64,000 bases of DNA, from positions 44,551,003 through 44,615,002 of the forward strand of contig OW387148.1 in the NCBI GenBank assembly GCA_936440205.1. The letters run 5' to 3'. Position numbers and translations under genes: made by a program. Under the pieces are notes generated by a model. That model saw only the letters and a list, made by a program, of their open reading frames with translations, was not told the DNA's origin and made no database searches. The stretch comes from Lepidonotus clava. Lineage: Eukaryota; Annelida; Polychaeta; Phyllodocida; Polynoidae. Below, in pieces: positions 22,474 through 33,493 of this stretch; position 1 is the stretch's first letter, and each line of letters starts with the position of its first letter.

Positions 22474-23052
22474 ATGTCTACAACCGCACCTTCAACCCCA
22501 AACCAAGGGGAAACTGAACCGCATAACGGCCTCTCTGCTCAAATCCCTAAGAGGAAGAGGAAGAGGAGCACAGTGGCAATCAACGCTGCCTTGATTGACT
22601 CAGTGAGGGAATCAACAAAAGCTCAGTTCACATCACTGGACGACCGTTTCGACCGGCTAGAGGCCATGCTCGGGCAACTAGCCCCCACCAACGACCATGA
22701 CTGCCGGGGGGCTTGCCCGTCGACCAGCCGGCGCACTTCTTCGGGATGTGTCACCTTTTCTGACCCCCTCCAGTCCGAAGAAAATGAGCTGGAGGATGAC
22801 CGGGACACCGAGTGGGCGCGCCTTCTCGTGATGAACCTGCAGGACATCAGAAATGACGATGTCAAGGAAAGGCTTAAGCGGCACTTTGACAACCTGACGG
22901 GTGAAGCGCTGCGGACTGGGCAGGCGCCGGCAGCTGTAATAGCTGAAGAAAATCACTTCGAAATCCCCCAGTCGTATGCACGTGGATTTTTCCAAGGCAT
23001 TGACGCCGATGGATTTCTGATAACGGGGGAAATTGACTATGAGTCAGAGTGA
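22474..23052 (+). CDS. Intact 192-aa protein with BESS-like motif
   Basis: A single uninterrupted exon with a fair start context (CAACATGTC), stop TGA and AATAAA at 23233-23238. The N-terminus is Ser/Thr/Pro-rich, followed by a basic patch PKRKRKR (likely nuclear signal, residues 26-32). A helical stretch DDRFDRLEAMLGQLA (about 54-68) could be a short coiled coil. Residues about 111-145 (EWARLLVMNLQDIRNDDVK ERLKRHFDNL) resemble a BESS dimerisation motif. The C-terminus is YARGFFQGIDADGF. BESS motifs occur with MADF/Myb-like DNA-binding domains in host factors and in accessory proteins of DNA transposons. No DNA-binding domain is seen here. Family otherwise unrecognised. The GC-rich, biased codon use contrasts with the AT-rich surroundings and supports a real gene. 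Confidence 0.65.
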   Translation: MSTTAPSTPNQGETEPHNGLSAQIPKRKRKRSTVAINAALIDSVRESTKAQFTSLDDRFDRLEAMLGQLAPTNDHDCRGACPSTSRRTSSGCVTFSDPLQSEENELEDDRDTEWARLLVMNLQDIRNDDVKERLKRHFDNLTGEALRTGQAPAAVIAEENHFEIPQSYARGFFQGIDADGFLITGEIDYESE

Positions 23053-23420
23053 CCAACGTGTACATGTAGTATTCATGACATGCTGTGTGTAGGTACTACG
23101 ACAGCACCGGGTATAGGATCTGGACAGTTTGGGCCCTGTATTGTGTCACCTGCCGAGATTTCAGCCTCAATTTTAGTGTCATTTTAACTTTTCAATATCT
23201 CGGGATCTACTGAAGGGAATTACTCAAACTTGAATAAAAGAACATTCTTCAGTAACTTGTTGTTATTTTGAATTGTTTAAAATATGGTGACGGAACAACA
23301 TATAGGAATTTGTTTTGGGTAAATAACTTTTTTTATTACATAATATGAGTTAGATGCGCTCGATAAAATATAAGGAATATGATATAATAATTGTTTGGCG
23401 GTTCGATAAGATTTACAAGA

Positions 23421-24204
23421 TTAGGAATTATTAACAGATTTGAATTTTTGCTTGAATAAAAAATAACGCCGAAAATTTGTAGCGAAAAAATTGCCCTCCC
23501 CGGGGACAAGTCTTTCTGCTAAGGCTCCAATCTCAAGAATGGTACTCTCTGCCTCGTCCTCTGTCAAATTGCATGTCTTATACGGCCGCTTGCAATTAGT
23601 GGTTGGGGAGGTCAACTGATTGCCAAGGTTGCAACTGAAGGTAAAAAAGACGAAGCGAAGGGGTAGAACAACGGAGAAGCGTTCAGAGATTTTTTACAAA
23701 ACGAAGGGGGGGGGTGCCTATACTTATTTATAAGAATTGAGGAGCACATTCGGGGATTATAATTTTTACATTAAGAAACGTTAATAGTTAATTGATCAAT
23801 GTTATTAATTTTTGCATTTATAAGGAATGTTTTACAGCCGTAAATAGATATATACATATGTGACATTTGGCTCAAAGTTTAACTGATTTAGGGTAAAGGC
23901 AGACTCACCTTGGACTGGTTACCGGGTTGGATTCGGCTTTCTGTTCGTGTCGAGCTCCCGGGGGGGGCTGATCATGGTTAGTAATTGGACCATTATCATC
24001 CAACATGACCGTCGGTTCCATGACCATCTTTTCTTCCCCCTTTTCACCGTCATCGTCCGAGATGACCACTGGTTCGCGATCAACTAGTTTGGGACTTGTG
24101 GTTGGCTGAATATAGATCGGAACGTTAACGAAAATGAAAAAATGAATGAGAGCAGCTACAAAACCTACCCAACGATACGGGATGCGGTGGGTAGGCGGTA
24201 CCAA
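23421..24204 (-). CDS. Two-exon gene, 169 aa, N-terminal membrane segment
   Basis: Exon 1 (24204-23909) starts MVPPTHRIPYRW and ends at donor AAG|GTGAGT. Exon 2 (23634-23421) follows acceptor CCTTCAG and ends in TAA. The two exons total 510 bases and stay in phase. Residues about 11-32 (RWVGFVAALIHFFIFVNVPI) form one hydrophobic segment, so the protein may be a signal-anchored membrane protein. A short repeat follows: EPVVISDDDGEKG and EPTVMLDDNGP. Exon 2 encodes CNLTEDEAESTILEIGALAER and a basic, aromatic end. No family recognised. The matching splice phase and lack of lesions argue for a recently active gene. The alternative is chance. Confidence 0.5.
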
Positions 24205-24770
24205 AAATAAGACTATTAATTTTCCAAATTATCTTTTAAATATCTTTAGCAAAAGAGATTTAACTATTGAAGTGGGGTGATTTAAATGTAACTTACACGG
24301 AGCTCAAGCCTTAGGCTGCGCTTGCCCTTAGTCGGGGTAATATTCCAAGACGTCGAGGTCATCCTTGCTCGGCTGTTGATAGATGAATGAGCTACTCGCT
24401 TGGCTGAGTGCTACCAAGCGCCATTTGCATAAGTGTAGAGATTACACACAAACCAACCTTTGTTCTACTAGATTTAGGGGAAACCAATCTTTCAGGTCGA
24501 ACCACATGCATATGGCCAGTGTGAGGAGAACTGCGGAAAGACGCGGAAAGACGCGCCCATTAAATTGGTGCTTACATGGAGTGTAGACACATTAAGACGC
24601 CGCCAAAGTTGAGGGTGTTAACAGTATTATGAGCTATACGGACTTTGGTGGCAAAATATAGTTAACACACTCTGATCAACACTTCTTGACACGCCAGAAG
24701 GCGTAGGGAAACTTAGAAAGTAGGAGTAAAATAGTAGCAATAATACAATAAACACTGCGTGTGCAATAAG
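24205..24770. other. No gene seen
   Basis: Unremarkable sequence between the two-exon gene and the right inner inverted repeat. GAGGAGAACTGCGG-AAAGACGCGGAAAGACGCG near 24520-24555 holds a small direct repeat. Confidence 0.5.
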
Positions 24771-24909
24771 TCAGATTATGATACTGTGCACTTTCGGTGT
24801 TAATGGTGGGGGAAAACTTACACTTATTGACGCGGTATATAGCAAAGTTATTCAACCAGGCCCAAGTCTGTCTAATGTATGAGATCAAAATCTTCCCGTG
24901 GATCTTTAT
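24771..24909 (-). repeat. Inner inverted repeat, right copy
   Basis: Reverse complement partner of 12549-12688. With it the central block is framed symmetrically. Just outside lies the end of an ORF of the right Polinton arm. Confidence 0.7.
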
Positions 24910-24912
24910 TGT

Positions 24913-25560
24913 TTAATGATGAGTAGGAGTAAATCTGGGAATAGAATAAGCAGTCACCAGACTTGATCCCTCTTCACCGTTCCTTCCGACAACCCTGACA
25001 ATGTGGTCACACCCCTCTACACCATGTCCGATTTCTGTATCGAACTCCTTTTCATAGAAAAATTTGTTGTTGTCGAGGGTGTTTACCGTTATGTCAGGGT
25101 ATAGGACGGTCGCGTTGATAAGAGGAATCACAATGTCGTTGTGCAGAAATATAGAAGGTTTTCCATCAGGATCTGCTTCTCATTTATGCCACAAATGTCT
25201 GTGAGCTGTTTCCTTAACAGAGTGTCGCGCAAAGATGTGACTCAAGATGACTTGTGTTGTGGGTATACCGACAATACGAGCCTTCTTGGTGATCATATCT
25301 TTGAGCCTGAGATTTGGCTGTTGTGTCAAGCCAATGTTTTTGAGAAGTTTACAATTTTGAAATAAAATGTTCGGGTGAATTTCACCCTCAATTTTGTACC
25401 TTCCATCTCTCGGACAGATGAATTTCACCCAATGTTCCTCTCCATAGACGTTTGATGCTCTCACAAAAGGCACCTTGACCACCTCATTTCGAAAATGAGA
25501 TGGTCTCCTAATGAGGGGTGCCAGTGGGACACGGTGTTAAACCGAGGGTTGTGAGATTGT
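24913..25560 (-). pseudogene. Unrecognised ORF of the Polinton right arm
   Basis: Minus-strand reading frames encode VKVPFVRASNVYGEEHW, GRYKIEGEIHPNILFQN, then HIVRVVGRNGEEGSSL and YSIPRFTP. The alternation of hydrophobic and polar residues suggests beta strands, as in a small jelly-roll or C1q/TNF-like fold, which would fit a virion surface protein. That is a guess from pattern alone. It is transcribed away from the polymerase gene and appears broken. Confidence 0.4.
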
Positions 25561-27412
25561 GTACATGGTGAGACTGGTGCAATTGGCGACAAGTCTAGAA
25601 ATGAATCGCAGAGGGTCTCTGAGAGCATATATTAGCATTTTTGTTTACGACCACAATACGTATCTCCAATGAAACCGATACCTATTCCTTTTTAACTAAT
25701 TGTTATCCAGTTGTTTCTTGCTAGTGCATGTGTCAGACTCTCGCGTCGTGTCACTAATGGAACCATGTACTCAGTGATATCCTCTTATCGGGAGCAAAAC
25801 AAAATACGAATAAAATAATGGACGACGCTTAAACAACGCTCATCAAAAACAGCAATAGAAGATCGAGAAGTTATGTACTATCATCCTTCAGTGAATAACT
25901 CCTCTTTATTTTGGTTAGAACACGAACAACAAAGTAATTACAGACATATTAAAAATGACTCTGACTTGCAAGATGTAATAAGTTTTTTACGCGATAAAGA
26001 ATGGAGTGTCAATAGAGCTGATACAAGTTGGAGACTAGTAGATAATGTAAACGCAAACATCTACATAGTAAGAGTTCAAGGTAGAGAGGACGGGCTAATA
26101 GGTCGATTGGATACAATTCCGAATTTCCTCTGGCGGTTACACCATTTCCATCGTAATCCAAAGAGCAAACGCGTGTACAAAGACTACCTGTGTTTTTTTT
26201 AGATGTCTGTCTTATTTTCTTTTCAAAAACACATCTCAGTGCGAAAGACTGCTTCAAGAATGTTTTCCTAATGACACTAAAGCAACATTCACAGGAATTT
26301 CAATTAAGGCACTGACCGTGATAGAAGCTAAATACATCACTATATGAGTGTTTTCACTCATTCCTAAGAAAGGTACCACTTCCAAGAAAAGAAACGTTAA
26401 AAGAGGAACACCTTGTACATTAAAATGCATAAAGGGAAATTTAATGAGTGTTGAAGATGAGTCTAAAGTTATGACACTAAATCTATATGACCATCACTTC
26501 AGTCTAGTAAACCACCTAAATAAATATTCTCAGTTCCACATGTGCCGTAAGGGTAGAAGGCTCTTTGAAACAGAGTATAATCTTCGGCGACACACTAACA
26601 TTAAAAGCGACTGTACTCAAGTTAAATTCATCTGCCAAGGTGGTATTTACAAAGACAAACCATCTGTACTTGATAGACTCGAGGAGTTAGGTATAAAAGT
26701 ACCAGCTGAACTTCGAATATATCCATACAAAATTGTGTATGATTTCGAAAGTTATTTTTCTCACAAAACAAAAGGTGATGCTCAGATAAATAACAAGGTA
26801 GTCAAATCACATCATGTACCACTTTCAGCTAGTGTAGCAAGCGACTTTCCAGAGTGGGAAAACCCAGTTTGTTTCGTAAGAAAAAGTGATGGAGAAAACG
26901 ATGAAATAGTTCACGACACACTCAATTACATACAAAATTTAGCTGAAAAAATAGGAGCTGTTGTAGAAACACATTTCTCTGACATAATAAAACAACTTGA
27001 AAAGTATAAGAAAAACAAGATTGCAGAAGGAAAAAAAGTGCCGAAATCACTAATGAAAAGCATAAGGAAAAAGAGACAATGTAGTAATAAAACCTCACAC
27101 AGAATAGACAAAATCAAATTTCATCTTCTGAACTATATTTACAGAGTACCTGTCATAGGTTTCAATTCTGGTTGCTACGACTTAAATCTAATAAAAAGAG
27201 ATTTCCATTCCTTCTATGCGAAGAAACAAACAGCTGAAATTAAAACAATAAAACGGAGTAATCAATACATAGCTGTCTACACAGAAAACTGTGTTTATTT
27301 AGACATGTTGAATTATCTAGCTCCCGGGTACTCCTATGCTAGCTATTTAAAAGCTTTCCTACAAGATGAAAGTAAAGGTTTCTTTCCATATGAGTGTGAA
27401 CGCTACTAGTTG

Positions 27413-28074
27413 TCTATGGTGTTGATTAATAAATGGGGAACTGGTTATGGTATTCGCAGTCTCTGTTACTACTTATTCCTTAATCGTCGCTAGGCAATTG
27501 GTGAGTGGGTTCACGAGATGGGCGCTCAATCCACAACATGAACAAAGTTGGCAGTAAGTCAGGTTTATTTGGCGGATACGGTGATGCATACATGTGCCGG
27601 TGAGATGATGATAAGCCTCCTAAGTTTCACAATTCCAATCCGATGGAGCGTAAGCTTTCCCATAGAGTCTGCTTGGCTCACATTTAGCAATAACACAGTA
27701 GATCTTCTATTAGTCACCAGATGTCCCTTTGTCAAATGTATCGCTAACCGAAACCCCTCCAAATCTCACGATCCGTATTGTCCAAACGGTAAGTGGTTCT
27801 CCCCCTTACAATGAACATACTGCTCATTATATAGCAGTCTAGTATTGATTTTCCTCGGCATCACGTCTGCTGGGAGGTGTGTTCTGTCGGCTACCGTCCG
27901 TCAGGTATATTTACACCTACCAGTGGCTCGTGCCCTATTTATACTATGTGATGTGATAATCTATATACTTTTGGAATGATTGGTTATTCCCTTATGTACA
28001 TCTGGTGACATCCTTTCCATTTCATTCTCATACAATTGGTTATATGCACAAAGTGAACGAGATACTGTCTACCT
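27413..28074. mobile_element. Unclassified 0.66-kb insertion in the polymerase gene
   Basis: It lies where polymerase coding sequence stops and then resumes. It starts near TAGTTGTCTATGG and ends near CTGTCTACCTTTGTGC. The flanks GTGAACG...GTCTA recur at both ends in imperfect form. There is no coding frame I trust. The TGT...GCA edges would fit a solo LTR, but no clean target duplication is seen, so the class is open. Confidence 0.5.
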
Positions 28075-29674
28075 TTGTGCAAGTGGATGACATCCACTAG
28101 AAAACTAGGGAACGTAAAACTTCCTCCTCACTCAGCTTTCTATAGTTCACTTACTGGTACTTCCATATCAGCAGAAGATTATGCCAAGTGCAAGAAAGCG
28201 TGGAAAGATAACAGAATGACAACTTTCAGAGATTACCTAATATATTACAATAACAAAGATGTGGCACCTTTTGAGAAAGCTATAAACCAACATATGACAT
28301 TTTTCAGTCAAAGAGGAATAGATATGTTCAAAGATGGTCTCACTCTTCCAGTACTTACCCTAAAATTTCTATTTGATAACACACCATCAAATACTCTTCC
28401 TTACATTATATTCTCAGAGGAAGACAAAGATGTACACAAATTAGTTAGAAGTAATTTGGTAGGTGGTCCATCGATTATATTTAATAGACATCAAAAAGCA
28501 GGGGTGACACGAATAAGAGGAAGATGTTTCGGCCCATAAAGTAAAGTGTGCCGTCACATTATAGGTGTAGATGCAAACAGTCTTTATCTCAGATGTATGG
28601 GAGAAGAACACTGTACGGGGTACTTTGTAGTCCGCAGAAGTAGTAACAATTAAAAACCCGAACAATCTCAAATAGTCAGTCACGCTGCCACTGAATGGTT
28701 GCGGTTTCGAGAGATTACAGACAAAGTTAAAATACTACACGCGTATAACCATGGGGAAGTTATTGTTGGTGCAAAAAGAGTTTGTGTTGACGGCCTGGTT
28801 CCAGATACAAAAACTGTGTATCAATTTCACGGTTGCTACTGGCACGGGCACGCATGTCATATGAATAAAAGCACTCTCTCTACTGATAAAGGACGTAAAC
28901 TAATGTCAGAAAGATGTCAACAAACTCTTAAAACAACACTTTACCTAGAACTAATAGGGTATACTGTCATTGAGAAATACGAGTGTGACTGGAACAAAGA
29001 TAAGAATAGGTATAATCGAAGGACACACCGATACAACACGCTGTACAGCAGGCTATGGGACGGCTGCCACCCCAATGATGACGCCCAGCGACATGTGGCG
29101 GCTTACCTGTCAAGATCAATAAGGAATCACAGGGAAGTTAAATATTATGCACCTATCTAGACATTTAGTCTTGATCCTTTCTGATCTTGACCTTATTGAC
29201 AGACATTTTTTTGACATTGCTAGAAATCACGTCCTTAACCTAGGATGATATATATATAGCTTTCTGTCTACTTGAATATTGCATTTTATTTTGGGGATAA
29301 ATATTGTCCTTAACTTAGGACAGCAGATTAGGTTAACTTATCCTCGAATGTACCTTATACTGATTCATACCTCAATACATGGAGCCCCTTATTGTCAGCA
29401 TGTATTGGTATTGAGAACTAGATTGGCTAAGAAATATTATAAACTATTATTGTTTATTACACACATTGTTGCCACTGGCATACATACACTATCTCTCCAC
29501 AAGTGAGTGCTTAGTGTATGGTTTACCTCTCCGATATGAGACGCGGAGGTTTACATGCACCATGTATACTGATTACATTAGATTTAAGTTTATGTTTGTT
29601 TATATAATTATACAATACTTGAATGATCATAAACATGTCTTGTTGATAAACATCTTGAAAAAAGCCCCATCAAA

Positions 29675-30574
29675 ATGCATACGAAGGGATTACATCTAGT
29701 ACATCATAATGTATGTAGTTTGTATAATAAGATAACTCAGTTGGAGTTATTATACTCGCGAGCAGATATTCTGAGTATAACTGAGACATGGTTACATGAA
29801 TCATTCACCGATGATATGTTATTTATTAGTGATAAGCAATTGTTTAGGCTGGACAGATATAATGGAAAGATAAATGGGGTTGCCAAGACCCGGGGAGGGG
29901 GTGTAGCGTGTTATATTAGCAATCAACATGCAATTTATACAACATTGGATGAATCATGTTCATTCATTAAACCATCATTGGAGGTATTAACTCTGCATAT
30001 CATGGGTCACCCAGGTCATAGAAATTTATCTATTATCACTGTATATCGTCCTCCGGACGGTGCTTGTGAAGAATTTATTGAAGAGGTAAGAATTATACTC
30101 CAAATGATAGGTGAACATCGTACTGAGATATGGCTTCTTGGCGACATTAATATAAATGTATTAAATAGAGAACATGTACATACTAAACTACTAATTGAGT
30201 TGATTCGAGAATTTGGCTTGACAAACTTAATTACAACTCCAACACGCATTACTTCGTACTCAAAGACATGTACTGATGTAATCTTGACGAATGCAGACCA
30301 TGTCAATGAGAGTGGTATTGCTGAAGATGCCTTGAGTGATCATTTGGATGTCTATGCTATTAGAAAGAAGGCTCGTGAGATTAAAACTTATGTCAAAATT
30401 GAAGGGCGAACATATAAAAATTATGATAGGGATATACTGCAGAAACAGTTAGGCTTTGCAAATTGGGAAAATTTCTATGAAACTGATGATCCAAACACAA
30501 AATGGGATATTATCCTGAGCCGAATTCGATGGATTCTCAGTATAATCAGGCCCTATCAGGATTATGAGCATTAG
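29675..30574 (+). CDS. LINE apurinic-type endonuclease domain
   Basis: 299 codons with the APE-type signatures in order: LVHHNVCSLYNKI at the N-terminus, ILSITETWLHESF, TRGGGVACYIS, ITVYRPPDGACEEF, IWLLGDININ and DALSDHLDVYAI. This enzyme nicks the target DNA at the start of LINE integration. After about 30560 the open frame shifts to one starting MSIRQNNPLWMTRDIYEM, so one frameshift separates it from the linker to the reverse transcriptase. The fold is otherwise whole. Confidence 0.85.
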   Translation: MHTKGLHLVHHNVCSLYNKITQLELLYSRADILSITETWLHESFTDDMLFISDKQLFRLDRYNGKINGVAKTRGGGVACYISNQHAIYTTLDESCSFIKPSLEVLTLHIMGHPGHRNLSIITVYRPPDGACEEFIEEVRIILQMIGEHRTEIWLLGDININVLNREHVHTKLLIELIREFGLTNLITTPTRITSYSKTCTDVILTNADHVNESGIAEDALSDHLDVYAIRKKAREIKTYVKIEGRTYKNYDRDILQKQLGFANWENFYETDDPNTKWDIILSRIRWILSIIRPYQDYEH

Positions 30575-30660
30575 ACAAAATAATCCCCTTTGGATGACTA
30601 GAGATATATATGAAATGATACAAGATAGACGAGATGCCCTGAAACAAATGACTGTACTTA

Positions 30661-31630
30661 CCCAGCAAACACACAACGTTTAGACAACGTTTTGCAACGT
30701 TACCTTTTCACAACATTCGATGAAAAACGTGGTAGAAACGTTGCCACAACGTATTTCACAACGTTATATTGAAACATACTTACAACATTACAAAATGACA
30801 TTGTGACAACGTCATTTCCACAATGTTGTGACAACGTTACTTTCACAACATTGTCACAACGTTGTGGGACAACAAAAATTCAACATAGAGGTGGCACCAC
30901 TGTCTAAAAAGTATACCCTTTAAAAAAACGTTTTTTATCTTTTGCTGTTAAGGACAAGAATTTGGTATTTATTTTGAAATAAAACCCATTAATAATGTAT
31001 CCTAAGTGAGGGAATATTGCCTATGTTGATAAAGTTTTAATCCTATGATATAGTATCATATACAGAGGGGTATTTAAATAAACGCTCCAGTAAAACACCT
31101 TTTCTGTAGCTTGTCAACATGGTAGACCTTTTTCAGCCTTGAGAGCCATAGGTTGTAAAATGCAACAGGCCATTAACCTGGCATGATCTAACAAACATGA
31201 TCATTATGCTGGTTTCTAGATACAAAATGCACTATGAAATCAAAATTATGGAATTGTTAATAAAGATTGCCTATATTTTTCATATTGTTATGATGGTTTA
31301 TGTAATCTATTATCTTTTTTTAACAATTTGCATTGGTGGTTTAGGGACAACAAAATAATGCCATCACCAGGGAACAGAAATACATCAGCCAATAATTATC
31401 ACACAATCTGAATAACATTCATGAATACTGAACATATCATGTATATACCAAAAAAAACGAAAGTTGTAAAATGGTTGTGAAAAGGTAACAATACAACGTT
31501 GGCTACAACGTTGCTGCAACCTTTCTGGGAGTCCACAAATTTACGTTGTAACAACGTGAATTTGCAACGTTGTTACAACCAAAGTGTAACGTTGTAGCAA
31601 CGTTGTAGCAATGTAAAATTGTTAGCTGGG
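30661..31630. mobile_element. 970-bp MITE with TA duplication inside the LINE
   Basis: Terminal inverted repeats CCCAGCAAACACA (left) and CCCAGCTAACAAT (right, minus strand) are flanked by TA at 30659-30660 and 31631-31632. About 210 bases at the left and 150 at the right are packed with ACAACGTT-type words, many of them the palindrome AACGTT. The middle (about 30905-31465) is plain AT-rich DNA. Removing the MITE with one TA restores an open LINE reading frame across the join (ALKQMTVL then SSPENELRFKQ). No protein is encoded, so it moved with outside help, probably from a Tc1/mariner-type or other TA-targeting transposase. Confidence 0.88.
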
Positions 31631-31756
31631 TAGTTCACCTGAAAATGAATTGCGATTTAAGCAATGCAAATTATCGGTGAATAAGCGTATTACTAGAGCC
31701 AAGCAAGAATATGTAGAGCAACTATTAGATAGCAATAAGGACAACCCTAAAAAATT

Positions 31757-33493
31757 TTGGAGGTGTCTGCTGAAATTAGTATAGTAGATGACAATAACAA
31801 TGTAATCGATCCTGAACTCACACCTGATTTCCTTAATAATTACTTTGCCAATGTGGGGCAAAAATTAGACAGTGAGCTACCATCACAGGATGTGTATGTT
31901 TATGATGAATTTGAAGATGTTGATGCAACCCCCCTATTGTCACAAAATGGTTATGATTTTGAAATAAATGGACTTGAATTGAGGAAATTGATTGCTGATA
32001 TTGATTTTAACAAAGGATCTGGTATACTGGACATCCCTACATTTATATTAAAAGATTGTTTTACGATACTTGAAGCACAGTTTATTGATTTGTTTAATTG
32101 TTCACTGCATACAGGATGTTTCTCTGATGAATGGGCAATAGCTACGATAACACTTATACCCAAAGGTGGAGATAGAAGGAAATGTACAAATTGGAGGCCA
32201 ATATCTATTTTGCCGTTGCCTGGCAAAATACTTGAGAAATATGTCCACTCTTATATGACTAAACACCTAATAGAACATGAATTGCTAGAGGATGTTCAGT
32301 ATGGATTTAGACAGAATAGGTCCACTTCTGATGCAATTTTTAAATTACTTATATATATGGGAGAGAATATAAATGACGGTCGAATGGTAGGTAGTATTTA
32401 CATCGATCTGGCAAAGGCCTTTGATTGTGTATCACATAAAATCTTATTGAGTAAATTACGAATGATGGGTTTTGGAAGGAAACTGCGAAAATGGCTAGAA
32501 AGCTATCTTGGCAATCGGAAAATAAGAACCAAACTGAATAATAAAATATCTGCCTTGTCACGTACAGATTTGGGCGTTCCCCAAGGATCCACCCTAGGGC
32601 CACTTCTCTTTATCATATATGTAAATGACATTGATAAAATATTGCGCAACACAAATTCAAATTTAATTTTATATGCTGATGATGCGGTGATTTATAGTAG
32701 TGGAATGGCTACATCAACTATTGAAGAATCACTGCAATCTGCGATTTATAATTTTTCTAAATGGACTCTGTGTAATAGATTATCTGTTAATATCAAGAAG
32801 TCACAAGTTTGTCTATATGGTATGCGCAATAGTTTAAAGGATATTAAGGATCTGAAAATTATCTTGAGAGGCGAAAGGTTAATACAGTGTCATTCTTACA
32901 ACTACCTGGGTGTGATCCTGGATGAATGCCTAACTCTGAAATCACATTTAAATAATGTTAAACGTAAATTTGGTCAACGTATTTTTAAATTGATAAAAAT
33001 CAGGAAATATTTGAATGTGTATACACGTTTATTAGTTTACAAGCAAACAATTTTGCCTGTAGTCGAATATTCCGATTTCATATTAACATTAAATACAAAA
33101 CATGAAATAACCAAGTTACAAACTATGCAGAATCGAGCCTTAAGGGTATGTTTTGATATACATAATCCACGGGACATGACCATCATAGATTTGCATATAA
33201 TGGCAAAGTTAAGAACACTTGCTGAGAGAAGGGATTTACACCTGTTAACAATGTTTTATAAAAATAAGGACAATATGAACTGGCAGAAAAAGATTGGTAA
33301 TTATCCAACTAGACAAGCTGAGGTATGCAGTTTCCAAACAATCATCCCAAAGAAACGTCCTTATCAGAGTGGCCCATATTATGTAGGAGCAAGATTGTGG
33401 GACACACTACCTAGTGACATCAAAAATTCCAGTGATGTCACTAGTTTTATAAGGACTACAAAGAATTCGTTAGAGAATCAAATGAGCAATTGA
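31757..33493 (+). CDS. LINE reverse transcriptase
   Basis: 578 codons open throughout. Reverse transcriptase blocks are all visible: CTNWRPISILPLPGKILEK, VQYGFRQNRSTSDAI, GSIYIDLAKAFDCVSHKIL, LGVPQGSTLGPLLFIIYVND, the catalytic ILYADDAVIY, YNYLGVILDECL and the C-terminal thumb-like tail PYYVGARLWDTLPSDIK. The product copies its own RNA at the nicked target. The open frame begins just after a short broken stretch (31640-31780, KQCKLSVNKRITRAKQEYVEQLL) that belongs to the same protein. Long open frames suggest that the LINE is younger than its Polinton host. Confidence 0.92.
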   Translation: MEVSAEISIVDDNNNVIDPELTPDFLNNYFANVGQKLDSELPSQDVYVYDEFEDVDATPLLSQNGYDFEINGLELRKLIADIDFNKGSGILDIPTFILKDCFTILEAQFIDLFNCSLHTGCFSDEWAIATITLIPKGGDRRKCTNWRPISILPLPGKILEKYVHSYMTKHLIEHELLEDVQYGFRQNRSTSDAIFKLLIYMGENINDGRMVGSIYIDLAKAFDCVSHKILLSKLRMMGFGRKLRKWLESYLGNRKIRTKLNNKISALSRTDLGVPQGSTLGPLLFIIYVNDIDKILRNTNSNLILYADDAVIYSSGMATSTIEESLQSAIYNFSKWTLCNRLSVNIKKSQVCLYGMRNSLKDIKDLKIILRGERLIQCHSYNYLGVILDECLTLKSHLNNVKRKFGQRIFKLIKIRKYLNVYTRLLVYKQTILPVVEYSDFILTLNTKHEITKLQTMQNRALRVCFDIHNPRDMTIIDLHIMAKLRTLAERRDLHLLTMFYKNKDNMNWQKKIGNYPTRQAEVCSFQTIIPKKRPYQSGPYYVGARLWDTLPSDIKNSSDVTSFIRTTKNSLENQMSN

